The position numbers and the translations under genes are program-made. A stretch of 64,000 bases of DNA from Brachycybe producta. Lineage: Eukaryota > Arthropoda > Diplopoda > Playtdesmida > Andrognathidae. Below, piece after piece: positions 33,619 through 45,501 of the stretch. The stretch spans positions 2,134,027 to 2,198,026 of the forward strand of contig JAUPFP010000021.1 in NCBI GenBank assembly GCA_036925085.1, written 5' to 3'. The notes under the pieces are model-generated. The model saw only the letters and a program-made list of their open reading frames with translations, searched no databases and was not told where the DNA came from. The stretch's first letter is position 1. Every line of letters starts with the position of its first letter.

Positions 33619-34357
33619 ATGTGGCGATCTACGACAGTCGAGCCACTGTGTACAGTACGAGAACTAACAGCAATTATAACAGCACCCACAGGAGGCTATT
33701 ACGTGATTCCTACAGACCCATATAACGAAGTGTTTCCAAACATATTCGTAGGGGATGTGTGAGTGAAACAAACAAAATTTGATTCTAAAAGTAAAAAGAA
33801 ACCGTTAACATGTAATATATCATTAGGGCAACTGCCATTTGTACGCAAGTATTACGACGAATAGGAATCACCCACGTTCTAAATGCTGCTCAAGGAAAAG
33901 ACAAATTATATTATGTCAATACGACTCCGGGATTTTACGAAATGATCGGAATAAAGTTCCTCGGAGTTCCGGCCATCGATATGATGAACTTTCAAATGGA
34001 ACCTTATTTCGAAGAAGCTGCTGATTTCATTGAAGATGGAATTAGATCTGGAGGTTAAGAAATTGTGTTAGATTTTTGTATTTTCAGCAGCCGTAATTGT
34101 TTATAAATATATTCTGATTGATTATAGGAAAGGTTCTAGTTCACTGTCGACAAGGAATAAGCCGTTCTGCTACCTTGGCATTGGCATATCTCATGATAAA
34201 GAGAGGAATGACAGCACAAGAAGCTATGAGAACGATTCGAGCAAAACGAGAAATTATTCCGAACAATGGCTTCTTACAACAACTCTGCAATCTCAACGAA
34301 CGACTTCATCATAAAAAGAGTCTAAGTGCCGATAAGAATAGAATAACACGATATTAA
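33619..34357 (+). CDS. DUSP3: DUSP3/VHR-like dual-specificity phosphatase
   Basis: Three exons: 33619-33758, 33827-34053, 34128-34357; phases close and give 198 residues (human DUSP3 is 185). Dual-specificity phosphatases of this type dephosphorylate phosphotyrosine and phosphothreonine, MAP kinases being classic substrates of VHR, in cytosol and nucleus. The signature HCRQGISRS is complete, with nucleophile C129 and phosphate-binding R135; D98 is placed like the VHR general acid. Other matching features are the N-terminal YNEVFPNIFVGD strand, GITHVLNAAQG, and IIPNNGFLQQLCNLNERL at the end. There is no docking (rhodanese-like) domain, as expected for an atypical DUSP. A closer paralogue such as DUSP13/26/29 is possible. 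A distant AATAAA is at 34813. It is convergent with synaptojanin. Confidence 0.92.
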
Positions 34358-35584
34358 AAACCCTAAAATATTATATTTAGAAATTAATTTCTTTTTGATT
34401 TTTTTTTTTACAATTTTAATTTAATTTTCCACAAATCACATCACAGAAAATCTACGACAACAAATTGCACGAAAAATATTTCAAGTTTCATCATTTATCA
34501 TCGTTTTTTTTTTTTTGTACATAAGAGAAAACATAATTTCTAGATTTTTTTTAACTCTTGGGTGGTTTAACCAAAAAAAAAACAATTATTCTGAAAGAAA
34601 TTCTATAAAATTATTATATATAATTACAAAAAAAAACAAAATCCCCACTGATTTATAGAAATACTTATCCCCTTATTATGATTTTGTTCGATATTTCAAC
34701 ACAAAGAAATAATTTATGGACAAACGGAGAGTTAAGTATAAGAAGCCTGATTTGATTTTAGAAACAATATTTTGTTCCATATATTTTTTTAACCAATAAT
34801 ATTAATACCATTAATAAATTAATTCAACTAACTTCACTTGAAAATAATAACTACATAAGAAATTACATTGGAAGAGTATTTTTTTTTTAACAAAAAATGC
34901 TTATAGCAACGATGGTTCCTCTGCCATAGGCCTATTTGGCTGCTAGCAGAGTACCTAATTGTAATTGTAACAGTGCTTGAACCCTTTTTCTTTTAGCCAT
35001 TTTTTTCTTTCTTCAATATCATCTTTATAATTTATAACTACATGATATTTTTTTTCAATTGAACAGAAAAGTTACTCATTTACGATCGGATCGGAACTGA
35101 TGAATACAAACAAACTCGGATCCGATTCCATCCATTTATTCATTCGTGATAGATTTGATTATGTCTGTTCTGATCCGATCGTTAAACGGATAGCTAGAGA
35201 GAGAAATACTTTCAAGTAAACAGTGAAGAATAAACTATTTACATTTGTTCTATTCTCTATACAGAAATAAATATCGACTTTGGTATAATTTTAGTTAAGA
35301 AGCAATTAATATATAATATCACAACAATATTTCTAGCAATTAAACGGCCGATAAATTTTTTTTTGTTTATCGTGTTTGACAAACAAAATGATACAAGAGA
35401 CATTTTTAAATGAAGCTGAAATATGAATATGACATTAAGAAAGAAAAGAAAAACCACTTCTAATTCTTTCAATACCATCATCATCATCATCATCATCATC
35501 GTATACCATAATATCTCGCACATTTAGGGAATGTATGGCAAACAAAAACTTAAAAAAAAACAGCATCACCTGGTAAAAGCAACT
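34358..35584. other. 3' intergenic DNA between DUSP and SYNJ genes
   Basis: A+T-rich; includes (CAT)7 at about 35479-35501. On the minus strand an acceptor-like 'gcttttaccag' near 35565 could add an alternative last exon to synaptojanin. No other gene seen. Confidence 0.5.
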
Positions 35585-38500
35585 TCACTTTACCTGTCGT
35601 CTCGGAGGAATTGTCGGTGGTCCGGCAGCCACCGTAGATGTCGGAACATTACTTCGTGCTGGAACTGGAGGTCCCGACGGCTGCTGTGAAGGTGCAACAG
35701 CAACAACACCAGGACCATCACCGGCTGCTTTCGTACGAGCAGGAATCGGAGGAGGTTGCTGTATCGTGGAAGGGTTGGTTTGGGATGGAGCCGATTGTGG
35801 CCTATCGGGTAATCTAGGAGGCAGCTGTCGACAGGCTGCTTGTGGTGTAGTCGGTTCGGATAATTGGGGAGGTGGTGGAGGTGCAATGGAAGGTGGTGGA
35901 GGTGAGGAATAATCGTTAACCTCATCAGAATTTGAAATCGATTCGTAAACATCTGAATTTACATGGTTAGAAGAATCGTTGAGAACATTCTGAATAAAAA
36001 CAGGCAAAATCAAAATTAGGAACTTGTGCTTTTTTTCTCAAATATCTGAAACCAGAACTTCGCCCGAGATTCTGACGATTATGTTATTTTTACCTGTTGT
36101 TGCAATTCAACGTTTGCCGTCCTCTGAAGTCCAACATCTGTCATCTGAGGAGGTGGCGGTCGTTGCGGTGGAGCCGGTCGAGGTGGCGGAACTTTAGTAG
36201 TTTGCTGTTTAGTATTATTAGAATCGAGATACGAAACAAATGTCATAGCGGTGGCGGCCGACTGTCCACTCGGTCCATCGTCCCACGGTGGATTCGGACT
36301 AGTTTTTCCGGATTGACTAGAACCATCTTCGCTACTTACATCGTCGTTAAAGAAACCGGTATCGATCATATCGTCGAGAGCTTCGCTCGGAATCACCTCT
36401 TCTTCTTCGAGCTGCTGTATTTCGTTTGTGAGCGGAACTGTATTGTCCGAACAGAGTTGCAGCTCGCGATAAATAGCCTGCTGCCAATCGGACATTTTTA
36501 ATGACAGTCGAATAGGATAACCATTGACGTTAGCACCATCTAATTGTAGAGCAGAAAGAGCCGATCGTCCGTCGCTGAACGTTATCCAAATCGACTCACC
36601 AACAAATCTACCAACAAAACAAAATATAATCTAGTTTAAAATTAAAAAATTACATTAAAAATTACAAAGTTTTGAAAGTAACATAGCCAATTACAAATTA
36701 CTTGAAAAAGTAATTTAATTACAGTAATGGTTTACTTTTAAAAACTGAAAAATTGCTTTTCAAAACAAAAGAAAAACTTCGAACTGCCTTTAATACCTGA
36801 CGAGAGTTACGACACCGACACCGGATAAAATTTCTAGTAGCTTCGATAGATATTCTTCTTCGCCGAAATTAGGATTGTCACTGGAGGACACCGTTATCGT
36901 ACCATCTGGTGGTCCACTCAGTTTGAGTACGTTCTCAAATATAGCATCTCTCTTTTCGTTGTTCATTTGTCGTACTTCGATGTCAAGTATCGCAATCACG
37001 GGCCTTTCAAACGAAATACATATTCACGATACAAATGTAATAAAAATGTAACCTTTTAAAGAGACTACCTATGATCTGACGTCTTCAATTCACCACGACC
37101 ATAAAAAATTAACTTTGGTTGTTTTTCTGTTAAAAGTTAAAACATTGTACATTACAAAAATAACACCAGTGATGATATTTCAGACCCTTATCGTCATATC
37201 GTTTCCAGAGTACACGATCGGTCCACGCTGGAATACGAGACTTTTCGCTCGTATCGTAATCGTCGGAAAATGTGTCGTATTTGTACGTTGGTGGGAAGTC
37301 GATCTCTCCTTCCACAAAATCGGCAAAACACTAAAAACAAATTGTATTAAACCAGTTTTAAAGTGTAAACGCCCGTCTAGACTCTGGTTATTCTGCCTTT
37401 CAGAATGTCAGAAAAACTCAAAAATGGTTTAAAAACTAGAAAAGTAGCTCACAATAATTTCATATTATCTTTCAAAATAAACTTTTTATGTCAGTTTGAA
37501 AATGATCAAACTATAAACAAACCGATATTTTGTAATTTTGTATAAAAAGCTTATTTTGAAAGAAAGATGTCTCAATATGAAAATAATCTTAAGTGATTGT
37601 TTTGCCCTTCTAGTTTCTAAAAGACTTTAAATTTTTCGTTAGTGTTGCTCTTCTGAAAACAAAAACCAGCAAATAGAAAAAAATGAAATAGTAATGAGTA
37701 CATTGCCCTCGTTCTTCTGAACAACAAGTTGGTCATGTTGAACCAGAAGCGGCCAGTTTTTCTGCTTTACAGCTTCTTTAACATCGTCGATCGACAAATC
37801 AATTCGATAGTTAAAATCGCCACACCAGAAGACATAATCGTGAGAATCCAATCTCCGTCCCTAAATTTCGAAGACATTACCGATAATTCAAAACGAACAA
37901 CTAACACATCTAAATCTTTCTTTTTACCATTGGAAAAATTAGTTTTTTTGTAATTTCTTGATAATCTGCATTTCTGTCGGCAAACTGTGATTGGCCCGCA
38001 GCAAAATGAGCGCATACGAAGCACACGGAAGTACAATGGACTAACATACGAATGGCTACAGCCCCTTTGTTACCGGCAGCTCCTCCTAAACCAGTTTTAA
38101 CGAGGTCGATAGCAACGTCTCTGATAACGGGAACTAGTTCGGGACGAACGAAGATAAACAAACAAACACCAACCAACTGCTGACAAGTAACGAGAACATA
38201 ACGTTGGTCCCTGTTTATGCATTTATGAATAGCTTTACGCCATTCTTCCTGATTGGCCGTACTGCGAAAAAAAATTGCATATAAAAGTATTCCGGATACA
38301 AGTGTTTACTAAATTACCTGCTGGACATTATGTTCGTCGCATTAAGATCTACGATCTCTTCGAAACCAACGGCAAAAATGTCCGTCAATCGTTGATCAAC
38401 TTGCTGCTCGAAATCAACCAAAGCTGAAAAAAAAACGAAAAGAAACACAAGATTATAGAATAAAAGAATAAAGGTTAGCAGAGCTTTTGTAATTACTGTT

Positions 38501-41153
38501 GTTTCTCGCTATCTGTTGTGCATCTAACAGCCATTCGTCCATCGGTTGATGTTTGAAGGCAACATTATGCAAATTCTTTCCACCGTTAACGTTCCAGGTA
38601 GCAACCGATATGCGTAGCGTCACCGGTCGAGTGTACTCGCGATGACGAGCACACAAAGCTTGAAGCATATTATTAGGAGCTTGAATAAATGTTTAAAAAA
38701 AACAGCATGACGTAAAAATAAAATAAAAATCATTGAAATACAATGGAAATCGTTTAACACGAAAACAGATAAAAAAAAATAATTGGATAACACGAAATAT
38801 ACTGCATGTTTGTCTAGTCGCTTACTATAGGTTTTTATATAGATTTAATCAACTCTATCACGCACAATTACATTATATTGCGGGTCACTTCAATTTTGTG
38901 CTAAACGGTTTCAACTATAGGTAAAACTACCATGCAGAACATTTCTCGGCAAAAGGACGCGAGCACGATCGACAAAATCATTGCTGAACGTGCTTCCGAG
39001 TAAAAGAATATCGATCGCTTCCTGTTTGCTGCTATCGAGAAGGTTGTTCTGAATCGTACGAGCCATCGATCGAGCTCCATCTGTTAGCTAAAAGATTTTT
39101 GTAACAAAACAAAAATTTTAAGAATCTTTTTCACACGTTAGTTAAAATTAAAAGCAAAACAAAATGCTATTTTCAAACCTTAGATTTTCCTTCTAAAGCT
39201 CCAGTACCGGCATAAATCTTACTGACTTGATCTCCGTTATTGATCCACATTTGACGAAAAACTTCTTCGAATCGTCCGACCTGCTTCTCTTCTGTGACTC
39301 CCAAACTATAAAGCTGCTTTCCCAACATCTATATAAAGAAACAACTTCGAAATTGCTTCAAAAAGTAATAGAATGAACAATATTGTTCTTACTTCTAAAC
39401 CAATAAACGTCTGAACACAATTCGTACGATCCAAACAATCTAAGCAATTGGTTCTTATTGTTCCGGATTGTTCGCTAAATAACAAAGGGTTTATTTAATT
39501 CATTAAACACACTTCCGTTCTTCGTCAAGTGTCGTCATCAGTATTGATTACCATTGTACATCGCTTCCGAAAGCTGTAAAAACTCCGAATTCGGTCAAAT
39601 ACTTGTCTACTTTTTTTCTTAGAAGTAACATACTGTCGTTGTTTTTGGTTCGACGACACAAAGCGTGATAGTCGAAATGTATGTACGGAATATCTTGATG
39701 TCGTTTAGACGTCTTCAAATGATTCTAAAGAAAGAAAAAACAATTTATCAATCCAAAAATCAAGAAGCTCAAGTAAAATTTATTTTGAATAATAATACAT
39801 GAAACATTTCAGTTAGGAGCGACTCTCCTTCTTTGCTTCCGAGTAGATTAACGATGACCTGTTTTCCATATCTGCGTTTGATTAATGTCAGGTGTCGATC
39901 GAAGACGGTGGTTGAAGCATCGACACCCCGAGACATCTTTACCCTATGAGAACCGACCTAAAAACAAGTAAATGTGAATATGACGAAGAGATAAAAACAG
40001 ACTTAAAAAAAAAAAAACCTGAACACCAGGTTGTTCCCAAAACAGAGGAACGGAACCTCTCGTCTGAAGATACGAACTGACGGCATCACCCAAATGTATC
40101 GACTGTTCCGTTTCGACGAAATTCGCAACGTGACCATCGTCGTTGCAACCTCTGACATTGAATCGCGTTCCGGCACGTTCGCAGCTCAGACGAGAGACAA
40201 TACAGGCCTTTGCTTGCTGATGTCCTACATAGACCGTCTTCATCTCGATGCTGCCACACATTATCTTGATGAGCCATTGTGAACAATCGACTCCGTAATG
40301 TAGCAAATGCGTATAAAGCATACGATTCCTGATAATAAAAACAGTAAGAAAAAAAACAACGAAAAAATATTAAAAAAAAGAAGTGATTTTGGCTTTAAAC
40401 ACGGACCAAAAAAAACGGTTGTCCGTTTCGTTGGTCTTGAGTCTCCGTTGAGCACAGAGAGTAAGATCTAGCGGATCGCCGACGACGGAAGACCACGAAA
40501 AGTAGAATGTTCCCGAATTCAGAAGCTTTCTCAATTCCACGATCCGTTCCTCGTCGTAAGCGTTGTTACGTAACGAAAGAAAATGCGTGTTTGTGATGCG
40601 GAATAGTTCGGAATCTCCGATCTTACCGACCGAGATGCAACCGGTAATCATAACAGCATAAAGAATGTTCGCATCGCCTGAAACGAAAAAAAAAAAAAAT
40701 TAAGTAAGAAAACCCCTTTTTCGTAACGAGTCTTTTACGCCGAACCGGAATTGATCTGAAGTATTCCGAGAAAACCATAAGCATCAGAAACTCTTTTGTA
40801 GTTCGGTTTGATGGTTCTGGTCTCTTCGGCAGCTGTTTTAAGAAAGTTATGTATGAATTCATATAAAGTAATGAATGAAATTGGGAAATTCTTTCGATTA
40901 GAAGCCACTCTAGCCTCTATGCAGAAGAGTGCACAGCTTTCGTGCCTATATAACAAAGAAATAGCCTCAGCTTGGAGGTTAGCGGCTCCTAATCAAAACG
41001 TAATTGACAGTTGTTCTCACATAAGACAGCGACTGTCTGAGAGTCAAATAATAGAGTTTCCTGCTTGTTACGATGTTCCAGAATGACACCATAAGGACTA
41101 GAAGTACCAGGACTTATCCTATGGTACAACCTAAAGCTTTTTCCCATCGCCAT
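35585..41153 (-). CDS. SYNJ1: Synaptojanin, inositol phosphatase with Sac1 and 5-phosphatase domains
   Basis: Eighteen coding exons on the minus strand: 41021-41153, 40746-40832, 40407-40677, 40019-40328, 39799-39957, 39552-39724, 39393-39474, 39179-39328, 38931-39087, 38497-38679, 38318-38423, 37928-38261, 37702-37860, 37186-37330, 37069-37126, 36797-37003, 36094-36607, 35585-35989. They give 1,210 residues in frame. It removes phosphates from PI4P and PI(4,5)P2 and uncoats clathrin vesicles. The Sac1 domain (about 1-480) has the intact catalytic CLDCLDR (388-394). The 5-phosphatase domain (about 528-838) keeps TWNVNGG (535-541), WCGDFNYR (727-734), PAWTDR (802-807) and SDHR (834-837). An RRM-like region follows to about 945, then a proline-rich tail with SH3-binding PIPAR, PVPAR and IPPRR. 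Several donors are weak (GTTCGG, GTCCGT, GTCTGA). SYNJ1 versus SYNJ2 cannot be separated. Exon 1 to 41153 starts [12 protein letters not shown], matching the family start. Confidence 0.95.
37425..37650. repeat. D repeat inside a synaptojanin intron
   Basis: 'ggtttaaaaactagaaaagt' to 'cccttctagtttctaaaaga'. It accounts for most of the intron between the GDFNYR exon and the PAWTDR exon. Confidence 0.65.
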
Positions 41154-41479
41154 AATAAGTTTATCGTGTGAGAAACGATCGAAAACGACGAGAATGTGGT
41201 GATGGTGGCGGTAGGGTTCTGGAGGTAACTCCCTCCGTGTCAGAAATTTTCTTACGTGGTCATCTGATTCACGTTTTCCGACGACGCTTCCTACAGTTTA
41301 AATAAAAATAAGACTCAATTAACACCTTAATTAGTCCGATAAACACGCGGAACAACCGTGCCAATGCATTTAAAAAGAATGAATTAACGTCAAAACGTAC
41401 AGAAGCGATAAAACTGGAACACTTAGCCAGCAGAAAAAATTTGCTTCGGATTGTGGAAAAAAAATTAACGTTGATTACA

Positions 41480-41494
41480 CCGCTAGGTGGCAGC
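41480..41494 (+). promoter_or_regulatory. CTCF-like motif upstream of synaptojanin
   Basis: CCGCTAGGTGGCAGC fits the vertebrate CTCF core closely. It lies 330 bp upstream of the synaptojanin start in the divergent region shared with CTBS. Whether this organism's CTCF binds it is unknown. Confidence 0.35.
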
Positions 41495-41555
41495 ATCATA
41501 TTCAAAAGAAATATTGCTTCATACTCAAAGGGAACGACACTGGAGGTAAATCGCA

Positions 41556-41766
41556 GAGGCAATTAGATAACGGGACAAACAGAAGTTGACTCCGCCCTTT
41601 TTATGACGACCGGCAACTTCTAATTGGTTGGTTGTGTGGTTTTGATGTTGAAAAAGGCGGAGCATGTGACGTCAAACTACATAACCAACCAATTAGAAGT
41701 TGCCAATCGTTTTAAAAAAAAAAAGGCGGAACCAACTTTTGTTTGTCCCGATTTCTAATTGCATGT
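41556..41766. mobile_element. hAT-like foldback MITE, family A (copy 9)
   Basis: 'gaggcaattagataacggga' to 'gatttctaattgcatgt', flanked by 'gtaaatc' on both sides. TGACGTCA at 41667-41674. It is about 400 bp upstream of the synaptojanin start codon. Confidence 0.85.
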
Positions 41767-42557
41767 GTAAATCTCTAACTTCAATTCTATTCTGGGTCAA
41801 AGTACAGTAGTTAGAGTAAGAAGGTCTGCTCGTTACTAAGGCTCTTTACTGTTGCCAGGGAGACGTCAGTCATGTTGTGCGTCATCACTGAGTCCAGTCT
41901 CTTATTCATTAGACAATCTTTACACTGTTATTATCATAAAGACTCATTGAGATTTGAAATAACTTCCAGATAGAAATTTATTTATAAAAATTCCACAAAG
42001 ATCTTTGATTAAAAAAAAAAAAGATTTTAGAAAACACTATAAATAAAAAAACACAAAAGTTTAAACGTAAATTTTTTACATGTTTTTTTAAAAAAAATGT
42101 ATATTTGCAAAATACCGAAATTTAATGTTTGCAATAAAAAATAGATAAATTATTTAAATTGAAATTAATGAAAAATAAAATTTACAATATTTCAAAAATG
42201 TATCCTATTTAAATAATAATGGTAATTATATTATTAAGTAAGAATATTGGTCGAATTATTTTTCCTAATAGGTCCTAATTGTATTGCGTAAAAATAAAAA
42301 TTAGATATTTTTTATTATTATAAAAGTTGCCAAAAATTTTTAAGCAAATTTTTCAGAAAAAAGACAATTAAATGTGATTATTATTAATTATTATGGCTCG
42401 CCTCCTACTTTTTTTTATTATTATGTCATTTGCCATTGGACTAGTTGATATATTTTTTCATAATTCTTACGCAATAATTTTTTTATATAATATATAACAA
42501 TAGAAAAAAGCCACCAGAAAAATTACCAAAACAACCTTCGCCTATCAAGTATAGTTC
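41767..42557. other. Divergent intergenic DNA between SYNJ and CTBS
   Basis: Very A+T-rich from 41990 to 42540; no repeat family or gene recognised beyond the MITE at its left edge. Confidence 0.5.
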
Positions 42558-42567
42558 TATATAAAAG
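42558..42567 (+). promoter_or_regulatory. TATA box of CTBS
   Basis: TATATAAAAG stands 53 bp before the CTBS start codon, implying a transcription start near 42590 and a very short 5' leader. Confidence 0.7.
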
Positions 42568-42619
42568 AAGAAGAAGAAAGATTAGACAATTTTTTTCATA
42601 ACATTTTTAAATAAAAAAC

Positions 42620-45461
42620 ATGGCTTCATACTTTGCTGGCTTATTCATTTTTATTTTATTGATTACTATAAGTATCTGCAGTGTCTCAATCGTGAATGGA
42701 ACACAATTTGTTTTAGATTCCTGCCCGTGTTCAAATCCGTCCTTATGTGATCCAATAAGCACACCAGCTCGTAAAGAGGTTTGTATATTAATATTTTATC
42801 AGAAGGTTTCTTCTGAAAAACAAAGAAATTTAATTCACTTGGCGTAAATGTCGGTCATGATCGAGTGTAATGTATATTTGTCATGAGTTCCCACAAAATG
42901 AGTTTTTTTTTCAAAACGTCACATGTCCCGTTACTTAATTTTTTCAGGAAACACAAAAAAACGAATGTAAAGAGATAGAAAACCGGAATTTTGAGTGGTT
43001 TTTACTATGGAATATGTTCTAATTTATTAAAAAGTTTTTACAGATATCAATTTGAGCTCTGAATACTGATTACAAAACTGCAATAAAAATAGATTTGGCC
43101 AATATATGGACATGTGAGATTTTGAAAAAAAAAAAAGCTTATCTATTTCCAATTTATTGATATTTTTCGAGATAATTTATTCTATTTTTTCAGGCATAAA
43201 TTATGCACTGACATTCATCTAGTTTAAAAGTGTAAACGCACCATAAAATTCTGTTTATTATGTCTATTAGAATCAAATCAAACACAAACTTGAAAGTGTT
43301 TTAGAAACTAGAAATGTTATAAACTAGAATCAACGAGAAACTAGAAATTTCATGGAGATGCTATTTTTAGTTGTTTGGCTATAAAAAGTTTATTTTCAAA
43401 CATATATCAACTTAAAAAGACACTTAAATTATTCAGCTAAGACACTTTTTCAATTTCTTCTTGAAAAAAGTTCATAAAACAGTTTATTAATAATTTATAA
43501 TTTATGGTCATTAAAAATAGCAGCGAAAATAAGAGAAAATATTTTGTTTTTAAGTAAATTTCACTTAAAAAAATTTAAATTCTCTGAGAATATCAATTAT
43601 CAGAGTTTTCCATTTACCCCAAACAAACATTTTTTTTCAACCTTTGAAGGTACATTCAAGTAATGAAAAATGCTGGTCTTAAAGAACATCAAAGTTTAGA
43701 TTGAAATTCTAATAAAAAAATCTTTTTATAACAAATATTAGGTTTTCGTGTTCATGTTGAAGGCCTCCAAAGACGTTTGGTCCCAATTCGATTGGGACAA
43801 AGTAACAACCATTGCAATTGTCAACTTTTATGATCAGGAATTACTTTGTTACGCTCACTCCAGAGGAGTTCGAATTGTCAACTTATGTAAAACAATAAAA
43901 ATAATTGCAAAAATAATAGCAAAAGATTCTAAATTTACAATAATTCTAATTTTTTTTTTAATAAAAAGCATCTTATCCAACAAGTGATTTGTTGGATGAA
44001 AATAAGAGAGAAAAATGGATTCAAGATCAAATTGCAGATGCTCAGAGTAAATTTCTGGACGGTCTCAACATTGACATCGAAGATGCCATTCCCGAAAACA
44101 GCAACTTGACCGAAGCCCTTACAAGTTTGGTCAATGATACAAGAAATGCCTTCACAAAAGCCATTCCTGGATCCCAGGTTATTATAAAAAAATTGTCCAA
44201 AAATATTGTGTTCAGTAAAAGTAATTGCAGGTGACATTTGACATTGCATGGTCACCTGACCACATTGGTGACCGTTGGTACGATGCAGCTGGACTGGCTG
44301 AAGTGACGGACTTTCTATTTGTAATGTCATATGATGAACAAAGCCAAATGTTTGATTCTACGTGTTCTGCACGGGCTAATGCAGGCTACTCGAAGACAGT
44401 CTCAGGTTAAACAGTGCAAAAATGAACAAATTAAAATGACTCAAACTTGATGAGAATAACAAAATTGTGATTTTGGAACTAACATAAAAAGTTAATTTTA
44501 AAATAAAAATTCAATACAATTCAAATTCAATTTCTGGTTAATTAATTTTGATTTTTAAGTTGTTATAACTTGTTATTTGAAAGTGTAATCGGAAAGAAAT
44601 AATTACTAAGAAGTAACTGAACTTGTGTTAGAAACTAGAAGGGTAGCCAAATACCTTTTAACAGTCTTGTATTTTAAACTTGACATAAAAAGCTTATTTT
44701 AAAATATATCAACATTGAAAATAATCTTCAAGTTTGTTATTCCATTAATTGTTCCTCATTGATTTGCATATTTTGCAATGACTACTTTATAAAACAATAC
44801 AGATCTTTAGTATTTCTTTTTTGCATTTGTATTTTGAGTATAGGTATCGAAGCATTTTTAAATCTTGGAATCAATTCGAGTAAACTTGTACTAGGAGTTC
44901 CTTGGTATGGATATGACTACACCTGCACAGAACTGACTGCCGTAAGTATGGATGAGCAGCTTAGAGATACAACTTTTGAAACTGTATAAATATTAAATTA
45001 CATAAATTTATATTCTCATGTAGAACAATACATGTATCATTCAGTATGTTCCATTCCGAGGAGTAAACTGCAGTGATGCAGCTGGAACTCAAATAAACTA
45101 TTGTGACATCCTGGTCACTCTAAATACTTCAAGTACTACTGGAAGACTTTGGGACGAACAATCAGAATCTCCCTACTTTAACTTTGAAGTATATACTGAC
45201 ATTGATTAATAAAGAGTGAATTAAATATTAATAATAATTGAATGATTTTCAATTTATTATAAATTATAGAGTGGTGATGGTAAAATGCATCAGATGTGGT
45301 ACGACGATCCTCAAAGTCTAAAACTCAAATATAATTATGCAGTGAACAGTACTCTACGAGGAGTCGGAATGTGGACTGGAAATTTCATCAATTACAGTGA
45401 TACAGAAGAGGGCCAACAAGAGAGAACCCAAATGTGGGGAGCTCTGCCAAATTACAATTAA
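42620..45461 (+). CDS. CTBS: Di-N-acetylchitobiase (GH18)
   Basis: Seven exons: 42620-42778, 43742-43886, 43969-44177, 44231-44405, 44844-44941, 45045-45188, 45270-45461; 373 residues, close to the mammalian enzyme (385). This lysosomal glycosidase splits the reducing-end GlcNAc from chitobiose cores during N-glycoprotein breakdown. A signal peptide (hydrophobic residues about 6-25, ending SIVNG) precedes CPCSNPSLCDP. The GH18 catalytic motif DGLNIDIE is at 132-139 with E139 the proton donor. FDIAWSPDHIGDRWY, FLFVMSYDEQSQ, GVPWYGYDYTC, FRGVNCSDAAG and HQMWYDDPQSL match the family in order. The loop after YDYTC is about seven residues shorter than in mammals. N-glycosylation sequons occur (NST, NYS). 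Introns 1 and 4 contain D repeats. AATAAA follows at 45496. Confidence 0.95.
43260..43480. repeat. D repeat in CTBS intron 1
   Basis: 'gtgttttagaaactagaaat' through 'ataaaaagtttattttcaa' to 'cagctaagacacttttt'. Confidence 0.6.
44440..44760. repeat. D repeat in CTBS intron 4
   Basis: 'gttagaaactagaagggtag' and 'acataaaaagcttatttt' with 'atatcaacattgaaaataat'. Confidence 0.6.
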
Positions 45462-45495
45462 TTAAATAGTTAATAGTTTGTAATACAAGATTTCA

Positions 45496-45501
45496 AATAA
45501 A
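45496..45501 (+). terminator. CTBS polyadenylation signal
   Basis: AATAAA 35 bp after the CTBS stop codon. Confidence 0.75.

Noticed and set aside
36097..36501. 134-aa plus-strand frame
   Set aside because: Antisense of the synaptojanin exon coding the acidic and proline-rich region.
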